Source: JADKIH01 sp043747595 (GTDB taxonomy: Bacteria; Bacteroidota; Bacteroidia; AKYH767-A; 2013-40CM-41-45). From it: a stretch of DNA of 64,000 nt. Made by a program: the position numbers and the translations under genes. Position 1 is the first letter of the stretch, and each line of letters opens with the position of its first letter. Where the stretch lies: the NCBI GenBank assembly GCA_043747595.1, contig JAYTOX010000021.1, positions 1 to 64,000 of the forward strand, read 5' to 3'. Positions 44,406-53,955 of this stretch are shown here, one piece after another. The notes beneath the pieces are model-generated. The model did no database searches. It worked only from the letters and a program-made list of their open reading frames with translations, and was not told the DNA's origin.

Positions 44406-45281
44406 ATGAAAGCAGCGAATAACATTTGGTTTGGTACAAATAATTCTCTTCAAAAGATCATGTATATTAATGTCATGATATTTGTGGTGATTCGGATTAC
44501 TTTTGCTATTACCTCTTTATTTAATGCTCCTGTTTTTAGTTTTGAATTTGTAACGCATTGGTTGGCGATTCCTTCGAATTTAGGATCTCTCTTAGTTCGG
44601 CCTTGGACATTACTTACATACATGTTTCTTCATTGGGATTTTATGCATATCCTTTTTAATATGTTATGGCTTTATTGGATGGGAAATATTATCGTTGAAT
44701 ATTTAGGCGAAAAAAAACTCTGGGGTATCTATTTAATGGGCGGTATTTTTGGTGCCTTTGCTTATGTGATCGCCTTTAATATTTTTCCTGTTTTTTCTGA
44801 AAGGGTTGATCAATCATTTGCTTTAGGAGCGTCTGCCAGTGTACTTGCAATTACGGTTGCTGCTGCGACTCTACTTCCTAACTATCGTATTCAATTATTG
44901 TTTTTAGGAAGTGTACCTCTAAAAGCAATTGCGGCAGTTTCTGTTTTACTAGATGTGATTAGCGTGTCAGGTGATAATGCGGGAGGCCATATAGCCCATC
45001 TCGGAGGAGCTTTATTTGGATTTATATTCATCCGCCTTCTGAAAAACGGAACAAATTTAAATGGGTGGTTGGAGAATATTAGTTTTCCATCATTTCGAAG
45101 AGGGAATATGAAAGTCGCTCATCGTAGAAATACTTCAGATGATTTTTTTAACGCAAGTATAAAAGCGAATCAAGAACATATGGATGAAGTCCTCGATAAG
45201 ATTAACAAATCAGGATATGGAAGTTTAACACAAACTGAAAAAGATTTTCTTTTTAGGATGAGTAAAGAAGACAAGAAATAG
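44406..45281 (+). CDS. Rhomboid-family intramembrane serine protease (second of two)
   Basis: 291 residues from the ATG at 44406. The catalytic serine is in ALGASASVLA (about 143) and the histidine in GGHIAHLGGALFG (about 195). FLHWDFMHILFNMLWLYWMG marks TM2. It has no extra loop but carries a C-terminal cytoplasmic tail of about 75 residues ending in YGSLTQTEKDFLFRMSKED, a short motif common at the end of Bacteroidota rhomboids. It starts 12 bases after the first rhomboid stops; the pair is likely cotranscribed with mutL and the EEP gene. Confidence 0.92.
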   Translation: MKAANNIWFGTNNSLQKIMYINVMIFVVIRITFAITSLFNAPVFSFEFVTHWLAIPSNLGSLLVRPWTLLTYMFLHWDFMHILFNMLWLYWMGNIIVEYLGEKKLWGIYLMGGIFGAFAYVIAFNIFPVFSERVDQSFALGASASVLAITVAAATLLPNYRIQLLFLGSVPLKAIAAVSVLLDVISVSGDNAGGHIAHLGGALFGFIFIRLLKNGTNLNGWLENISFPSFRRGNMKVAHRRNTSDDFFNASIKANQEHMDEVLDKINKSGYGSLTQTEKDFLFRMSKEDKK

Positions 45282-45287
45282 GATTTT

Positions 45288-46418
45288 ATGGCCATCGAAA
45301 AAACAAAGCCTTCCATTTTTAATCGTATCGTTTGGATTTTTAATATCCTGGCAATAATAGGAATTTCATTTTCCTATCTTGCTTCCTATGTTAGTCCACG
45401 TATCATTTGGTGGCTGGCATTGTTTGGTTTAGCCTATGAGATTTTTCTTGCAATTAATTTATTGTTTGTTATTTACTGGGCTGTAATGAGAAGCCGCCGC
45501 TTTGCTTTTTCTTTGTTTTTTATTTTATTGGGACTTGGGCGATTTTTTTCTATCGTTCAATTTAATTCCTCGGTTAAATCGGAAACAGAATTACGGTCAG
45601 AAAACAATATTAAATTAATGTCGTTCAACGTTCGATTGTTTGACCTTTATAATTGGTTTAATAACAATGAAACACGAATTGATATTTTTAATTTTTTAAA
45701 AAAGGAATCTCCGGATATCATATGTTTTCAAGAGTTTTATGCAACTGATCGCAAACGACCCGAATTCAATAATGCTGATACACTTCGTTCAATTTTAAAT
45801 ACGAAGTATTCTCAAGTTGAATATTCTATTACTCTCAGAAATACAGATCATTGGGGTATTGCCACCTTCAGCAAGTACCCAATTGTAAGAAAACAAAATG
45901 TTCATTTTGCTGCTAAAGGTGGAAACGTTTTTATTGTAAGTGATTTAAAAATTGGTAACGATACAGTGAGAGTATTTAATACTCACTTGGAGAGCGTTCA
46001 TTTTGGATGGAACAGTTACCGTTTTATTGAGAACCTTAACAATGATGATGTTCAGCAAGATGAGTTAGCAGGAAGTTTGATGATTCTCCGACAATTAAAG
46101 CATGCATTTGTGAAGCGAGCTATACAGGTTGAAATTCTCCGCGATTCAATAAATGCTAGCCCATACCCTGTTATTATTTGCGGTGACTTTAACGACACGC
46201 CCAATTCCTATACTTATCACATTTTATCTAAAAATTTAAAAGATACTTTTAAAGAAAGCGGTTCTGGCTTGGGTAAGTCGTACGTTGGCCCCTTCCCTTC
46301 TTTCCGGATAGATTATATTTTTCATGATCAAAAAATATCATCATCGGCCTTCAAGACGATTCATCAAAAACTTTCAGATCATTTTCCGATTTCATGTATG
46401 ATCAAATTGAAAGAATAA
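45288..46418 (+). CDS. Membrane-anchored endonuclease/exonuclease/phosphatase-family protein
   Basis: 376 residues. Three hydrophobic segments at the N-terminus (about 15-95) are followed by an EEP catalytic domain: IKLMSFNVRLFD, DIICFQEFYATD, FNTHLESVHFG, IICGDFNDTPNSYTY, RIDYIFHD and the final SDHFPISCMI. The metal-binding Glu, Asp-x-Asn and His are all present. Substrates in this family range from DNA to phospholipids and phosphoinositides; the membrane anchor favours a lipid or extracellular nucleic-acid target. It is 6 bases downstream of the second rhomboid gene. Confidence 0.88.
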   Translation: MAIEKTKPSIFNRIVWIFNILAIIGISFSYLASYVSPRIIWWLALFGLAYEIFLAINLLFVIYWAVMRSRRFAFSLFFILLGLGRFFSIVQFNSSVKSETELRSENNIKLMSFNVRLFDLYNWFNNNETRIDIFNFLKKESPDIICFQEFYATDRKRPEFNNADTLRSILNTKYSQVEYSITLRNTDHWGIATFSKYPIVRKQNVHFAAKGGNVFIVSDLKIGNDTVRVFNTHLESVHFGWNSYRFIENLNNDDVQQDELAGSLMILRQLKHAFVKRAIQVEILRDSINASPYPVIICGDFNDTPNSYTYHILSKNLKDTFKESGSGLGKSYVGPFPSFRIDYIFHDQKISSSAFKTIHQKLSDHFPISCMIKLKE

Positions 46419-46431
46419 ATCAATTTTATTA

Positions 46432-48072
46432 TTATTGCTTTTTAACTGCTTCAAGCATCAATAAGTTCATTGCATTGGATTTTAAATCGTGAATATTGTT
46501 TTGATGCAATCGAAGAATTTTGTCGTAGTATAATATTATTACCGGAGCTTGATCCATTACCATTTGATCTAATTCACGATACATAGTAAATCGAATGCTA
46601 TCGACTGTTTCTTTCATCGAACGATCAAAAAGTTCATCAAAATCTTTATTGCTGTAATGCGTATTGTTTGGTCCTCCTGGTGAAAAATTTTTAGAATAAA
46701 ACAACGACAAATAATTTTCGGCATCAGGATAATCAGCGAGCCAACTTCCACGAAAAAAGGCTAATTTTTTTTCAGCAATCATTTTCCGGTGAACTGCAGC
46801 TTGATTAACATCTATTTTAATTTTAAAACCTATTTCTTCCCATTGATTTTTAATAAATTCACAGAGATCAAGATAATTTCCTGTTGTACTCAATGTGATT
46901 TCAGAAAGGCCTCGGCCTTCTTCATGGCCACTTAGCTTTAACTCCTCTTGTGCCTTCTGTATGTTATATGGATAGCCTATTACAGTTGTATCGAATGAAG
47001 GCATTCCTGGAGGCACAAAACCATAGTTGCCGGCTATCCCCATATTGTTTCTCAAATAAGCAATCATCTTTTTTCTATCGATTGAATAGGATAATGCTTT
47101 TCGAATATGAATATCATTGAGCATTTTACTTTGATCAGAATTCGGTTCCATCATGAACCCTAAATATTCAGTATTCAAATAGGGTTCGGTTTCCATAACA
47201 AATTTATTTTTGTACTTCGCTTGCAAGTTGCCACTTCTAGTTAGCAATTCGTCTTTATAGCTAGCATCTAGTCCACTCATAAAATCAAGATTGCCTTTTA
47301 AAAATTCAATGAAAGCACTTTGTTTATCTGATATGAACGACACTTCCACCGCATCTAAATATGGTAAGTGTTGTCCATTGCTATCTGTTTGGAAATAATT
47401 TTCATTCTTTAATAGTATCAACCGAACTCCTTCTTTCCAAAAACTAAATTTAAAAGGTCCTGTTCCGCATGGATGGCTTCTAAAATCGTTTCCATAATAT
47501 TCAACTACTTCCTTTGGAACCACCGAACAATATGGCATCGTGAGTAAACCTAGAAAAGAAGGATTTGGATTTGATAATGAAATTTGAAACGTACTATCAT
47601 CTATTGCTTGAACGCCTTTCAAATTCCCTGAGTCGTCCTTGTCGATAGAATTAAGTACCCAGGAACCAGGTGAAGCTACTGTCTTTGATGTGAGTCGGTT
47701 CAGGCTATAAACAAAGTCGTTTGCTGTTACTGCTCTCGAATTATCTTTGCCGGCAAATAAATTATTACGATGAAAAAAAACATCGCTTCTCAAATGAAAA
47801 ATATATGTTAAACCATCGTTACTAACTTCCCACGTTTTAGCAATGCATGGTTGAATTTTTAGATATTCGTCAAAACGTACTAATCCATTATACAGTTGTA
47901 AACATGGCCAAATAAGTGACTGATCTTTTGCAAATGCAGGATCGAGTGATGAAATTCCTACAAACTCATTGTACCTGAAAGATGTTTTGGTTGAGTGTTG
48001 ATTATTGGAAGAAGTGCATGATACAAGACCCAAAAGTAGGAAGAGTAAATAGCGGTAGGACGATTTAAGCAT
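46432..48072 (-). CDS. Oligopeptide-binding lipoprotein (ABC solute-binding family 5)
   Basis: 546 residues from the ATG at 48072, which opens the lipoprotein signal MLKSSYRYLLFLLLGLVSC; an ATG at 48096 adds eight residues before it. Family SBP_bac_5 marks are ISSLDPAFAKDQSL, LAKTWEVSNDGLTYIFHLR-like IAKTWEVSNDGLTYIFHLRS, DVFFHRNN, NDIHIRKALSYSIDRKKMI and the C-terminal YYDKILRLHQ. It binds short peptides for an ABC importer, but no permease or ATPase gene is adjacent. Convergent with the EEP gene, 13 bases apart. Confidence 0.9.
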   Translation of the reverse strand: MLKSSYRYLLFLLLGLVSCTSSNNQHSTKTSFRYNEFVGISSLDPAFAKDQSLIWPCLQLYNGLVRFDEYLKIQPCIAKTWEVSNDGLTYIFHLRSDVFFHRNNLFAGKDNSRAVTANDFVYSLNRLTSKTVASPGSWVLNSIDKDDSGNLKGVQAIDDSTFQISLSNPNPSFLGLLTMPYCSVVPKEVVEYYGNDFRSHPCGTGPFKFSFWKEGVRLILLKNENYFQTDSNGQHLPYLDAVEVSFISDKQSAFIEFLKGNLDFMSGLDASYKDELLTRSGNLQAKYKNKFVMETEPYLNTEYLGFMMEPNSDQSKMLNDIHIRKALSYSIDRKKMIAYLRNNMGIAGNYGFVPPGMPSFDTTVIGYPYNIQKAQEELKLSGHEEGRGLSEITLSTTGNYLDLCEFIKNQWEEIGFKIKIDVNQAAVHRKMIAEKKLAFFRGSWLADYPDAENYLSLFYSKNFSPGGPNNTHYSNKDFDELFDRSMKETVDSIRFTMYRELDQMVMDQAPVIILYYDKILRLHQNNIHDLKSNAMNLLMLEAVKKQ

Positions 48073-48199
48073 ATCTACAAAACTAATTGAAGCCATTCAA
48101 TTGTTAGAAGGCCTTTTGTATAGTTATCAACGAAGAGTTGAGAATACCAAAATATCAACTATTTAACTCTTTTTGAACGAAAAGTGGCTTCTATTTCAA

Positions 48200-48230
48200 T
48201 TGCCTACCTATAATGTTTTGTGTATTTTCG
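48200..48230 (+). promoter_or_regulatory. Promoter of mtaB; probably leaderless
   Basis: ATTG, then 20 bases, then the -7 box TATTTTCG (TAnnTTCG variant), then only four bases (ccca) to the ATG at 48235. Both element spacing and position suggest transcription starts at the start codon. Base positions are approximate to one base. Confidence 0.45.
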
Positions 48231-48234
48231 CCCA

Positions 48235-49587
48235 ATGAATAATAGGTCGACAGTTGCATTTCACACACTGGGATGTAAACTGAATTTTGCTGAAACCTCA
48301 ACTATTGCGCGCCAACTGAAAGAATCCGGATTTCAAAAAATTGAGTTTGAAAAAGGTGCTGATGTTGTTGTGATAAACACTTGCTCTGTTACCGAGAATG
48401 CTGACAAAGAATGTAAGTCTATTGTTCGTCGTGCACAACAGGCTAACCCCAATTCCTTTATTGCAATTATTGGATGCTATGCTCAATTAAAGCCGGAAGA
48501 AATTGCAAGTATTGAAGGTGTCGATTTAGTATTAGGGGCAACAGAAAAATTTAATCTCCCTGCTTATTTAATAGATCTTCAGAAAAAAGAAATTGCTGAA
48601 GTGCATTCATGCGAAATTCAAAATGTTGGTGATTTCAAAACAGCTTACTCAATTGGTGATCGAACAAGAGCCTTTTTGAAAGTGCAAGATGGATGCGATT
48701 ACTCTTGTACTTATTGCACTATCCCACTAGCAAGAGGAAAAAGTCGAAGCGATACATTATTAAATGTCGTTGAGAACGCAATTGAAATTGGAGAGAAAGG
48801 AATCAAAGAAATTGTTTTAACCGGAGTTAATATTGGTGATTATGGCATAATTAATTCTAACGAATCTACAAGAGAAACAAATTTCCTTGCTCTTATTACA
48901 GAACTAGAACAAGTAAATTCAATTGAGCGTTTTCGTATTTCTTCAATTGAACCTAATTTACTTACCAATGAAATTATTGATTTCGTCTCGACATCAAATC
49001 GATTCGTACCGCATTTTCATATTCCTTTGCAATCTGGCTCAGATAAAATATTGGGCTTGATGAAAAGGAGATATCAACGTAAACTATATACAGAACGGGT
49101 ACAAAAGATTAAGGAAGTTATGCCGGATGCTTGCATAGGAGTCGATGTTATTGTTGGTTTTCCCGGTGAAACAGAAAAAGATTTTATTGAAACGTACAAT
49201 TACTTGACGGAATTGGAAATTTCATATTTGCATGTATTTACTTACTCGGAAAGAGAGAATACCGAAGCTGCAGAAATGCTAGGAGTAGTTCCGATAGCTG
49301 AAAGGAAAAAAAGAAATCATATGCTTCGAATTCTTTCGGAGAAAAAGAAAAATATTTTTTACGAAAAATACATTGGAGCTAGTTTTGATGTATTGTTTGA
49401 ATCTGAAAATAAAGACGGACAACTATTTGGTTTTACAAACAATTATATTCGTGTTTGTATTCCATTTGAAAATCGGCTTACAAATACAGTTCAACGAGTA
49501 AAATTAGAATCGTTTAATGGTTCTATTGCAGTACAATCTAGTTTGGTGAATGAACCAGTTGAAGAAATTAATTACCTCAAAAATTAA
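48235..49587 (+). CDS. mtaB: tRNA t6A37 methylthiotransferase
   Basis: 450 residues, radical-SAM methylthiotransferase. N-terminal MTTase domain with cysteines in HTLGCKLNFAET, VVINTCSVTENADKEC and IIGCYAQLKPE; the radical-SAM cluster is in QDGCDYSCTYCTIPLARG (cysteines about 154, 158, 161); the C-terminal TRAM region follows. The TLGCKLN and GC-K-x-N details fit the MtaB rather than the MiaB or RimO group. It turns t6A37 into ms2t6A; t6A comes from TsaD, encoded at 26069-27085. ATG at 48235. Confidence 0.92.
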   Translation: MNNRSTVAFHTLGCKLNFAETSTIARQLKESGFQKIEFEKGADVVVINTCSVTENADKECKSIVRRAQQANPNSFIAIIGCYAQLKPEEIASIEGVDLVLGATEKFNLPAYLIDLQKKEIAEVHSCEIQNVGDFKTAYSIGDRTRAFLKVQDGCDYSCTYCTIPLARGKSRSDTLLNVVENAIEIGEKGIKEIVLTGVNIGDYGIINSNESTRETNFLALITELEQVNSIERFRISSIEPNLLTNEIIDFVSTSNRFVPHFHIPLQSGSDKILGLMKRRYQRKLYTERVQKIKEVMPDACIGVDVIVGFPGETEKDFIETYNYLTELEISYLHVFTYSERENTEAAEMLGVVPIAERKKRNHMLRILSEKKKNIFYEKYIGASFDVLFESENKDGQLFGFTNNYIRVCIPFENRLTNTVQRVKLESFNGSIAVQSSLVNEPVEEINYLKN

Positions 49588-49624
49588 TTACTTCAAATTT
49601 ATACAAAAGCTCTAATTTCAATAT

Positions 49625-50779
49625 ATGTACGCAGGACTTACCGATTTACTGAACGACCTTTTCGGAACTCATTTTACTTTTTCTTTCCCCCCAATGTTTG
49701 GACTTTTAGTAGCGTTATCTTTTTTACTTGCAGCTTATACATTGGCATCTGAATTAAAAAGGAAAGCCGTACTTGGAATACTAACATCGGAAACAAAAAA
49801 AATTATTGTCGGCGAATCTGCTAATCCAATTGAGTATTTTTGGAATGGATTATTTGGTTTTATTCTCGGTGCCAAAATAGTATATTCAATTTCTAGTAGC
49901 ACCGAATTTTTTACTGATCCACAGGCTGCCCTTCTTTCACTTAAAGGCAATATGCTTGGCGGAGTATTTGGAGCAGTTCTATCGATTGGATGGCGGTTTT
50001 ATGAAAGTAAAAGAGATGAGCTTCCTCAACCCAAAGAACAAGAAGTAAAAATTTTTCCGCATCAGTTGGTTTCTGAAATCACAATGGTTGCTGCATTGGG
50101 TGGACTTTTAGGAGCTAAAATATTTCACTTGCTTGAGTATTGGGATGATTTTATTGCAGATCCGGCCGGTATGTTTTTTAGTGGCAGTGGACTTACTATG
50201 TATGGTGGATTGATTGTAGGAGCAATTTCTGTATTATGGTATGGCAAGAAAAATAATATTCCCGGATTAGTTTTATGTGATTCTGCTGCACCTGCATTAA
50301 TGTTGGGCTATGGTACTGGTCGCATTGGATGTCAGCTTGCAGGCGATGGTGATTGGGGAATCGATAATATTCATCCCAATCCATTTTCATTTCTTCCTGA
50401 TTGGATGTGGTCTTTCAAGTATCCGCATAATGTGATTAACGAAGGCATTCCAATTCCGGATTGCATTGGCCATCATTGTCATGAACTTGCAGTTGGTGTG
50501 TACCCTACTCCCTTTTACGAAAGTATCATGGCAATTTCACTTTTTTTTGTGTTGTGGTCGATGAGAAAGAAAATAAGTACGCCCGGTAGATTGTTTAGCT
50601 GGTATTTAATTTTCAATGGCATCGAACGATTTGCAATTGAATCTATCAGAGTAAATTCTCATTATCACCTTGCTGGAATTGCATTTACACAAGCACAGTT
50701 AATATCAATTCTACTTTTGCTCACCGGCCTTATCGGACTTTCAATTCTGAAAAAAGATCAATCATCTTTATCCAAATGA
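49625..50779 (+). CDS. lgt: Prolipoprotein diacylglyceryl transferase
   Basis: 384 residues, about seven membrane segments. The Lgt signature is GYGTGRIGCQLAGDGDWG, and YESIMAISLFFVLWSMRKK and the late INGIERFAIESIRVNSHYHL region (NGIERFAIE) are also typical. Lgt adds diacylglycerol to the lipobox cysteine of prolipoproteins; several genes in this window (M13 peptidase, oligopeptide-binding protein, DUF6265-like) encode such lipoproteins. It is longer than the common ~280-residue form, with an insertion of about 70-90 residues in the middle, as often seen in Bacteroidota. It overlaps the next gene by four bases. Confidence 0.92.
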   Translation: MYAGLTDLLNDLFGTHFTFSFPPMFGLLVALSFLLAAYTLASELKRKAVLGILTSETKKIIVGESANPIEYFWNGLFGFILGAKIVYSISSSTEFFTDPQAALLSLKGNMLGGVFGAVLSIGWRFYESKRDELPQPKEQEVKIFPHQLVSEITMVAALGGLLGAKIFHLLEYWDDFIADPAGMFFSGSGLTMYGGLIVGAISVLWYGKKNNIPGLVLCDSAAPALMLGYGTGRIGCQLAGDGDWGIDNIHPNPFSFLPDWMWSFKYPHNVINEGIPIPDCIGHHCHELAVGVYPTPFYESIMAISLFFVLWSMRKKISTPGRLFSWYLIFNGIERFAIESIRVNSHYHLAGIAFTQAQLISILLLLTGLIGLSILKKDQSSLSK

Positions 50780-51579
50780 CAATTTTAGAATTACAAGAAC
50801 TTTGTAAACACGTTACACTTTTAACAAAAGATGTAGGCCAGTTTATTATGGAAGAGAGAAATAAATTTACCTCTGCTTCTATTGAAAAAAAAGGCCACAA
50901 TGATTTTGTGAGCTATGTCGATAAGACAGCAGAGATTAAAATTGTTAACCATATAAAACAATTGCTTCCAATTGCCGGTTTCATAACCGAAGAGGCTACG
51001 GAAACAAAAAGAGGAATAGAATACAATTGGATAATTGATCCACTAGACGGTACTACTAATTTTATTCATGGAATTCCTTGCTTCTGTATCAGCATTGCTT
51101 TGATGCGAAATGATGAAATTGTAATTGGCGTGGTTCATGAATTGAATTTGGATGAATGCTTTTATGCTTGGAAAGATGGCGGAGCTTTTATGAATAATCA
51201 ACCGATCTCTGTCAGTACAATTAATAAACTTTCAGATTCATTAATTGCTACAGGTTTTCCTTACCACGATTACGATAGAATGTTACCGTACATGCGAGTA
51301 TTTGATTGGTGTATGAAAAATACTCATGGCTTGAGACGATTAGGTTCTGCAGCGGCAGATTTAGCCTATGTGGCCTGTGGTAGATTTGAAGCGTTTTATG
51401 AATATGGATTAAATTCATGGGACGTGGCTGGAGGTGCACTAATTGTTAAAGAAGCTGGTGGGAAAGTAACAGATTTTGTTAACGGCACTAATTATATTTT
51501 CGGTGCAGAAATGATTGCGTCTAATTCAAATGTCCACGATGAAATTCAAAAAGTAATTACACACGAATTCAATAGTTGA
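50776..51579 (+). CDS. Inositol monophosphatase family protein (SuhB-like)
   Basis: 267 residues. The metal-binding motifs of the FIG superfamily are FITEEATETKRG, IIDPLDGTTNFIHGIP and, later, LNSWDVAGGALIVKEAGGKV (WDVAAG-type). Cytoplasmic, Mg-dependent and Li-sensitive as a family. Inositol monophosphatase is most likely; CysQ-like or fructose-1,6-bisphosphatase-like activity cannot be ruled out. Its ATG overlaps the lgt stop (ATGA), so the two are coupled. Confidence 0.92.
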   Translation: MTILELQELCKHVTLLTKDVGQFIMEERNKFTSASIEKKGHNDFVSYVDKTAEIKIVNHIKQLLPIAGFITEEATETKRGIEYNWIIDPLDGTTNFIHGIPCFCISIALMRNDEIVIGVVHELNLDECFYAWKDGGAFMNNQPISVSTINKLSDSLIATGFPYHDYDRMLPYMRVFDWCMKNTHGLRRLGSAAADLAYVACGRFEAFYEYGLNSWDVAGGALIVKEAGGKVTDFVNGTNYIFGAEMIASNSNVHDEIQKVITHEFNS

Positions 51580-51586
51580 CTATTAT

Positions 51587-52108
51587 ATGGAATTACTTTT
51601 TGAAGAACAGCAACGCTTTTCTCACAAGATTTTTTGGATTACTCTTCTGTCCCTTACCGGTTTATTTTGTTATGCTTTTATTCAACAATACTTTTTTCAT
51701 TTACCTTTTGGTCATAAACCAATGACAAATGTGGGGTTAGTGTTTGCCATTTTGTTTATGTGTTTTATTATTATTCTCTTTTACAATTTCAAGTTGAGTA
51801 CAAAAATCACTGATGAAGCGATTATTATCAAACTATATCCATTTCATCTGTATTCAAAAAGGTTTGAATGGCCACAACTAAGTGAAATAATTGTTCGGGA
51901 ATATAATCCGCTAAAAGAATATGGAGGCTGGGGATTAAGAGGCTTTGGTGATAAAAAATCGGCTACTGTTAACGGCAGTTGGGCTATTGAGTTAGTGTTC
52001 CACAATGGCCAAAGTTTGCTTATAGGTACTAAAAATCCGGAAGACGCAAAGGCTAGTTTGAAGGTCTCGAAAATTTTAACAGAGTTCATTGCGCCATCAA
52101 AAATCTAA
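51587..52108 (+). CDS. Two-TM protein with PH-like domain
   Basis: 173 residues. Two membrane segments (about 16-34 and 48-66) are followed by a cytoplasmic beta-rich domain with a bacterial PH-like pattern: STKITDEAIIIKLYPFHLYS, RFEWPQLSEIIVREYNPLKE, then YGGWGLRGFG and ELVFHNGQSLLIGTKNPEDA. The YGGWG motif recurs in a small Bacteroidota family of unknown function. It is seven bases after the inositol phosphatase gene, so probably last in the mtaB-lgt run. Function unknown. Confidence 0.65.
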   Translation: MELLFEEQQRFSHKIFWITLLSLTGLFCYAFIQQYFFHLPFGHKPMTNVGLVFAILFMCFIIILFYNFKLSTKITDEAIIIKLYPFHLYSKRFEWPQLSEIIVREYNPLKEYGGWGLRGFGDKKSATVNGSWAIELVFHNGQSLLIGTKNPEDAKASLKVSKILTEFIAPSKI

Positions 52109-52145
52109 TAGAGTATTTGATTCAATAAATGGTATCAGGTAGTAA

Positions 52146-52595
52146 CTATGCTATTGAAAGTACTTTAAAACTATTACCATTTAACTCCATTTTCGACTTC
52201 ACTTTTAGCCCAATTAGCGCTTGACCAATTGGTGAAATCGGCGATACTACCATGCATGATTCATTCGTGATCATTACTTTTCCGATGGGTACAGCTATCA
52301 AAATAGTTCCTTTGTCAGTTTTTACTAGTGAACCTACTCTTATTTCATCACTTTCTACATCGGTACGAATATTATTTAGTGCCTCCTCTTGTTTTTGAAA
52401 CTCTGAAATTTGACGATTTAATTTTTCCTGTTCTAATTGCATCATCGCTCGTGCTGTTTCGTGTTTATCGCCTGCCGAACTTTTGGAATCGCTCTCTGCA
52501 TCATTCATCAATTCATTAACCTGACTTTTAAGTTCGTCCAATTTCTCGGAAATTAAAACTCGGCAATATTCAATTATTTCTTTTTTATCAATCAT
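52146..52595 (-). CDS. GreA/GreB-like transcript cleavage factor-type protein
   Basis: 149 residues. A coiled-coil N-terminal arm (about 1-80) has acidic residues at the tip (NDAESDSKSSAGDKHETARA) and a basic helix. The C-terminal FKBP-like domain ends with the family mark SPIGQALIGLK followed by a KMELNGNSFKVLSI strand. These fit the GreA/B family that enters the RNA polymerase secondary channel; the fold is clear, but it differs from the housekeeping GreA and may be a Gre-like regulator. Start ATG. Confidence 0.8.
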   Translation of the reverse strand: MIDKKEIIEYCRVLISEKLDELKSQVNELMNDAESDSKSSAGDKHETARAMMQLEQEKLNRQISEFQKQEEALNNIRTDVESDEIRVGSLVKTDKGTILIAVPIGKVMITNESCMVVSPISPIGQALIGLKVKSKMELNGNSFKVLSIA

Positions 52596-52681
52596 CTTTT
52601 TGTTTAATTGGTAAATGCACTTTTATAAAACTTATTTTTTTTAAAAAAAATATGATAAATTAAAACCAATTCTTGTCGACT

Positions 52682-53191
52682 TTATTTATTATTTTTTTTC
52701 ATTCTAAAATACTCTTTTCGGTATTCTCCATTTTTATTTCCATCAACGTAGGCAATCAACGAATCTTGATCAGGATGGGTATAAACAATTCGTTGAGGAA
52801 AATCATGGTCTTTGTTTTCAAATATCCACTCTCCATTTTTGAATCCTGCATACTTAAATAGTATTGGCAATGCTCCATCTTCTGATTGAATACTAGGAAT
52901 ATAATAAATAATATTTTTAATTTTTTTCAGAGAAATCTCTTCATAAAAAATTGTATCGATTCCTGCTAAATAAATACTACTTCCAACTAAAATTGAGTCG
53001 TTTATCTGATTCCACATTTCAACCATTTTTCCGGATGATGAACTATCCATCCATTGGCCTGTAAGCCATGAAAACTCGCTTAGATCATTTGTACTGTTTT
53101 TCGGATCACTTGAACATCCACAAACGTAAATCAAAACAAAAAGGAAGCTGACTTCTCTGATTAGTTTGAAACTCAATTTATTATTTTTCAT
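52682..53191 (-). CDS. DUF6265-like lipoprotein
   Basis: 169 residues. A lipoprotein signal ends at the cysteine in FVLIYVCGC (about 25). The mature part matches the DUF6265 pattern seen in many Bacteroidota: FSWLTGQWMDSSSSGKMVEM, WNQINDSILVGSS, then FKNGEWIFENKDHDFPQRIV and the tail YRKEYFRMKK. The fold is probably a small beta-barrel on the periplasmic side. No function is known. It follows the DUF4294 gene after a 142-base gap. Confidence 0.75.
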   Translation of the reverse strand: MKNNKLSFKLIREVSFLFVLIYVCGCSSDPKNSTNDLSEFSWLTGQWMDSSSSGKMVEMWNQINDSILVGSSIYLAGIDTIFYEEISLKKIKNIIYYIPSIQSEDGALPILFKYAGFKNGEWIFENKDHDFPQRIVYTHPDQDSLIAYVDGNKNGEYRKEYFRMKKNNK

Positions 53192-53333
53192 TAATCTTTT
53201 TTAGTTGATCTTCATGTCTTCTACTTAATTTGCATTTGACTTTAAAATGTAAAGGAAAAAAAGCAGTGAATTAATAAGACTTTCTGTTCAAATATAAATA
53301 AAGGTAGCGAACAAAACTAATCACTATTGATTT

Positions 53334-53930
53334 CTAAAACTCAATCTCTCCTGTCTCTATTTGATGAACGATAGATTCAATTGTTTTATCAGCTCCTGTT
53401 GGATCATATCTGTCGTTTAGATCATGTCCGAAAAGTTTTGCTAACCCTTGAGCAAAAAAAGCGTTAAAGGTTCCTTTGAGCTCCTTTATTAATGCAAAAG
53501 AACTTTGACCTGTTTCTCGATCTATTAATTTTATTAATACATTTCCTTGATTGATGCTCAATTTTTTTACTTGATCTTCAAAATCTTTTCTAACCTGATC
53601 TTCAACTTGATTTCGATATCGCTTTTTCTCCCGCTCGTTTGGTAGTGAAGCCATTTTATTATTCATCTCTTGTAATTTAACGGCAGCCAATCGTGCATAC
53701 GGATATACTTTTATTACATTGAATCGTAATCGGTAATATTCTTGTAAATTTTTTAAGTAATCAGGCCCTTCAGCTTCAATATTTATAGTACTTAAATTTA
53801 CAACATAAATCGTGTCTTCTTTTTCAATGATAAAAGGTAAATTTTTACCAAATTTTTTATCCTGCGCCATCAATATTTGAAGCGAGAAAAATTTAAAAAA
53901 TAAAAAAATAACAACTACCTGTTTATTCAT
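53334..53930 (-). CDS. DUF4294 domain secreted protein
   Basis: 198 residues with signal peptide MNKQVVVIFLFFKFFSLQIL, cleaved near MAQD. The mature part fits DUF4294: EYYRLRFNVIKVYPYARLAA, NEREKKRYRNQVEDQVRKDF, GNVLIKLIDRETGQSSFALI and LFGHDLNDRYDP. This is a periplasmic protein of unknown role found across the phylum. It lies 25 bases downstream of the biotin carboxylase gene, so it is likely in the same transcript. Confidence 0.8.
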   Translation of the reverse strand: MNKQVVVIFLFFKFFSLQILMAQDKKFGKNLPFIIEKEDTIYVVNLSTINIEAEGPDYLKNLQEYYRLRFNVIKVYPYARLAAVKLQEMNNKMASLPNEREKKRYRNQVEDQVRKDFEDQVKKLSINQGNVLIKLIDRETGQSSFALIKELKGTFNAFFAQGLAKLFGHDLNDRYDPTGADKTIESIVHQIETGEIEF

Positions 53931-53955
53931 GCATATGTCGATTCAACAAACGTGC

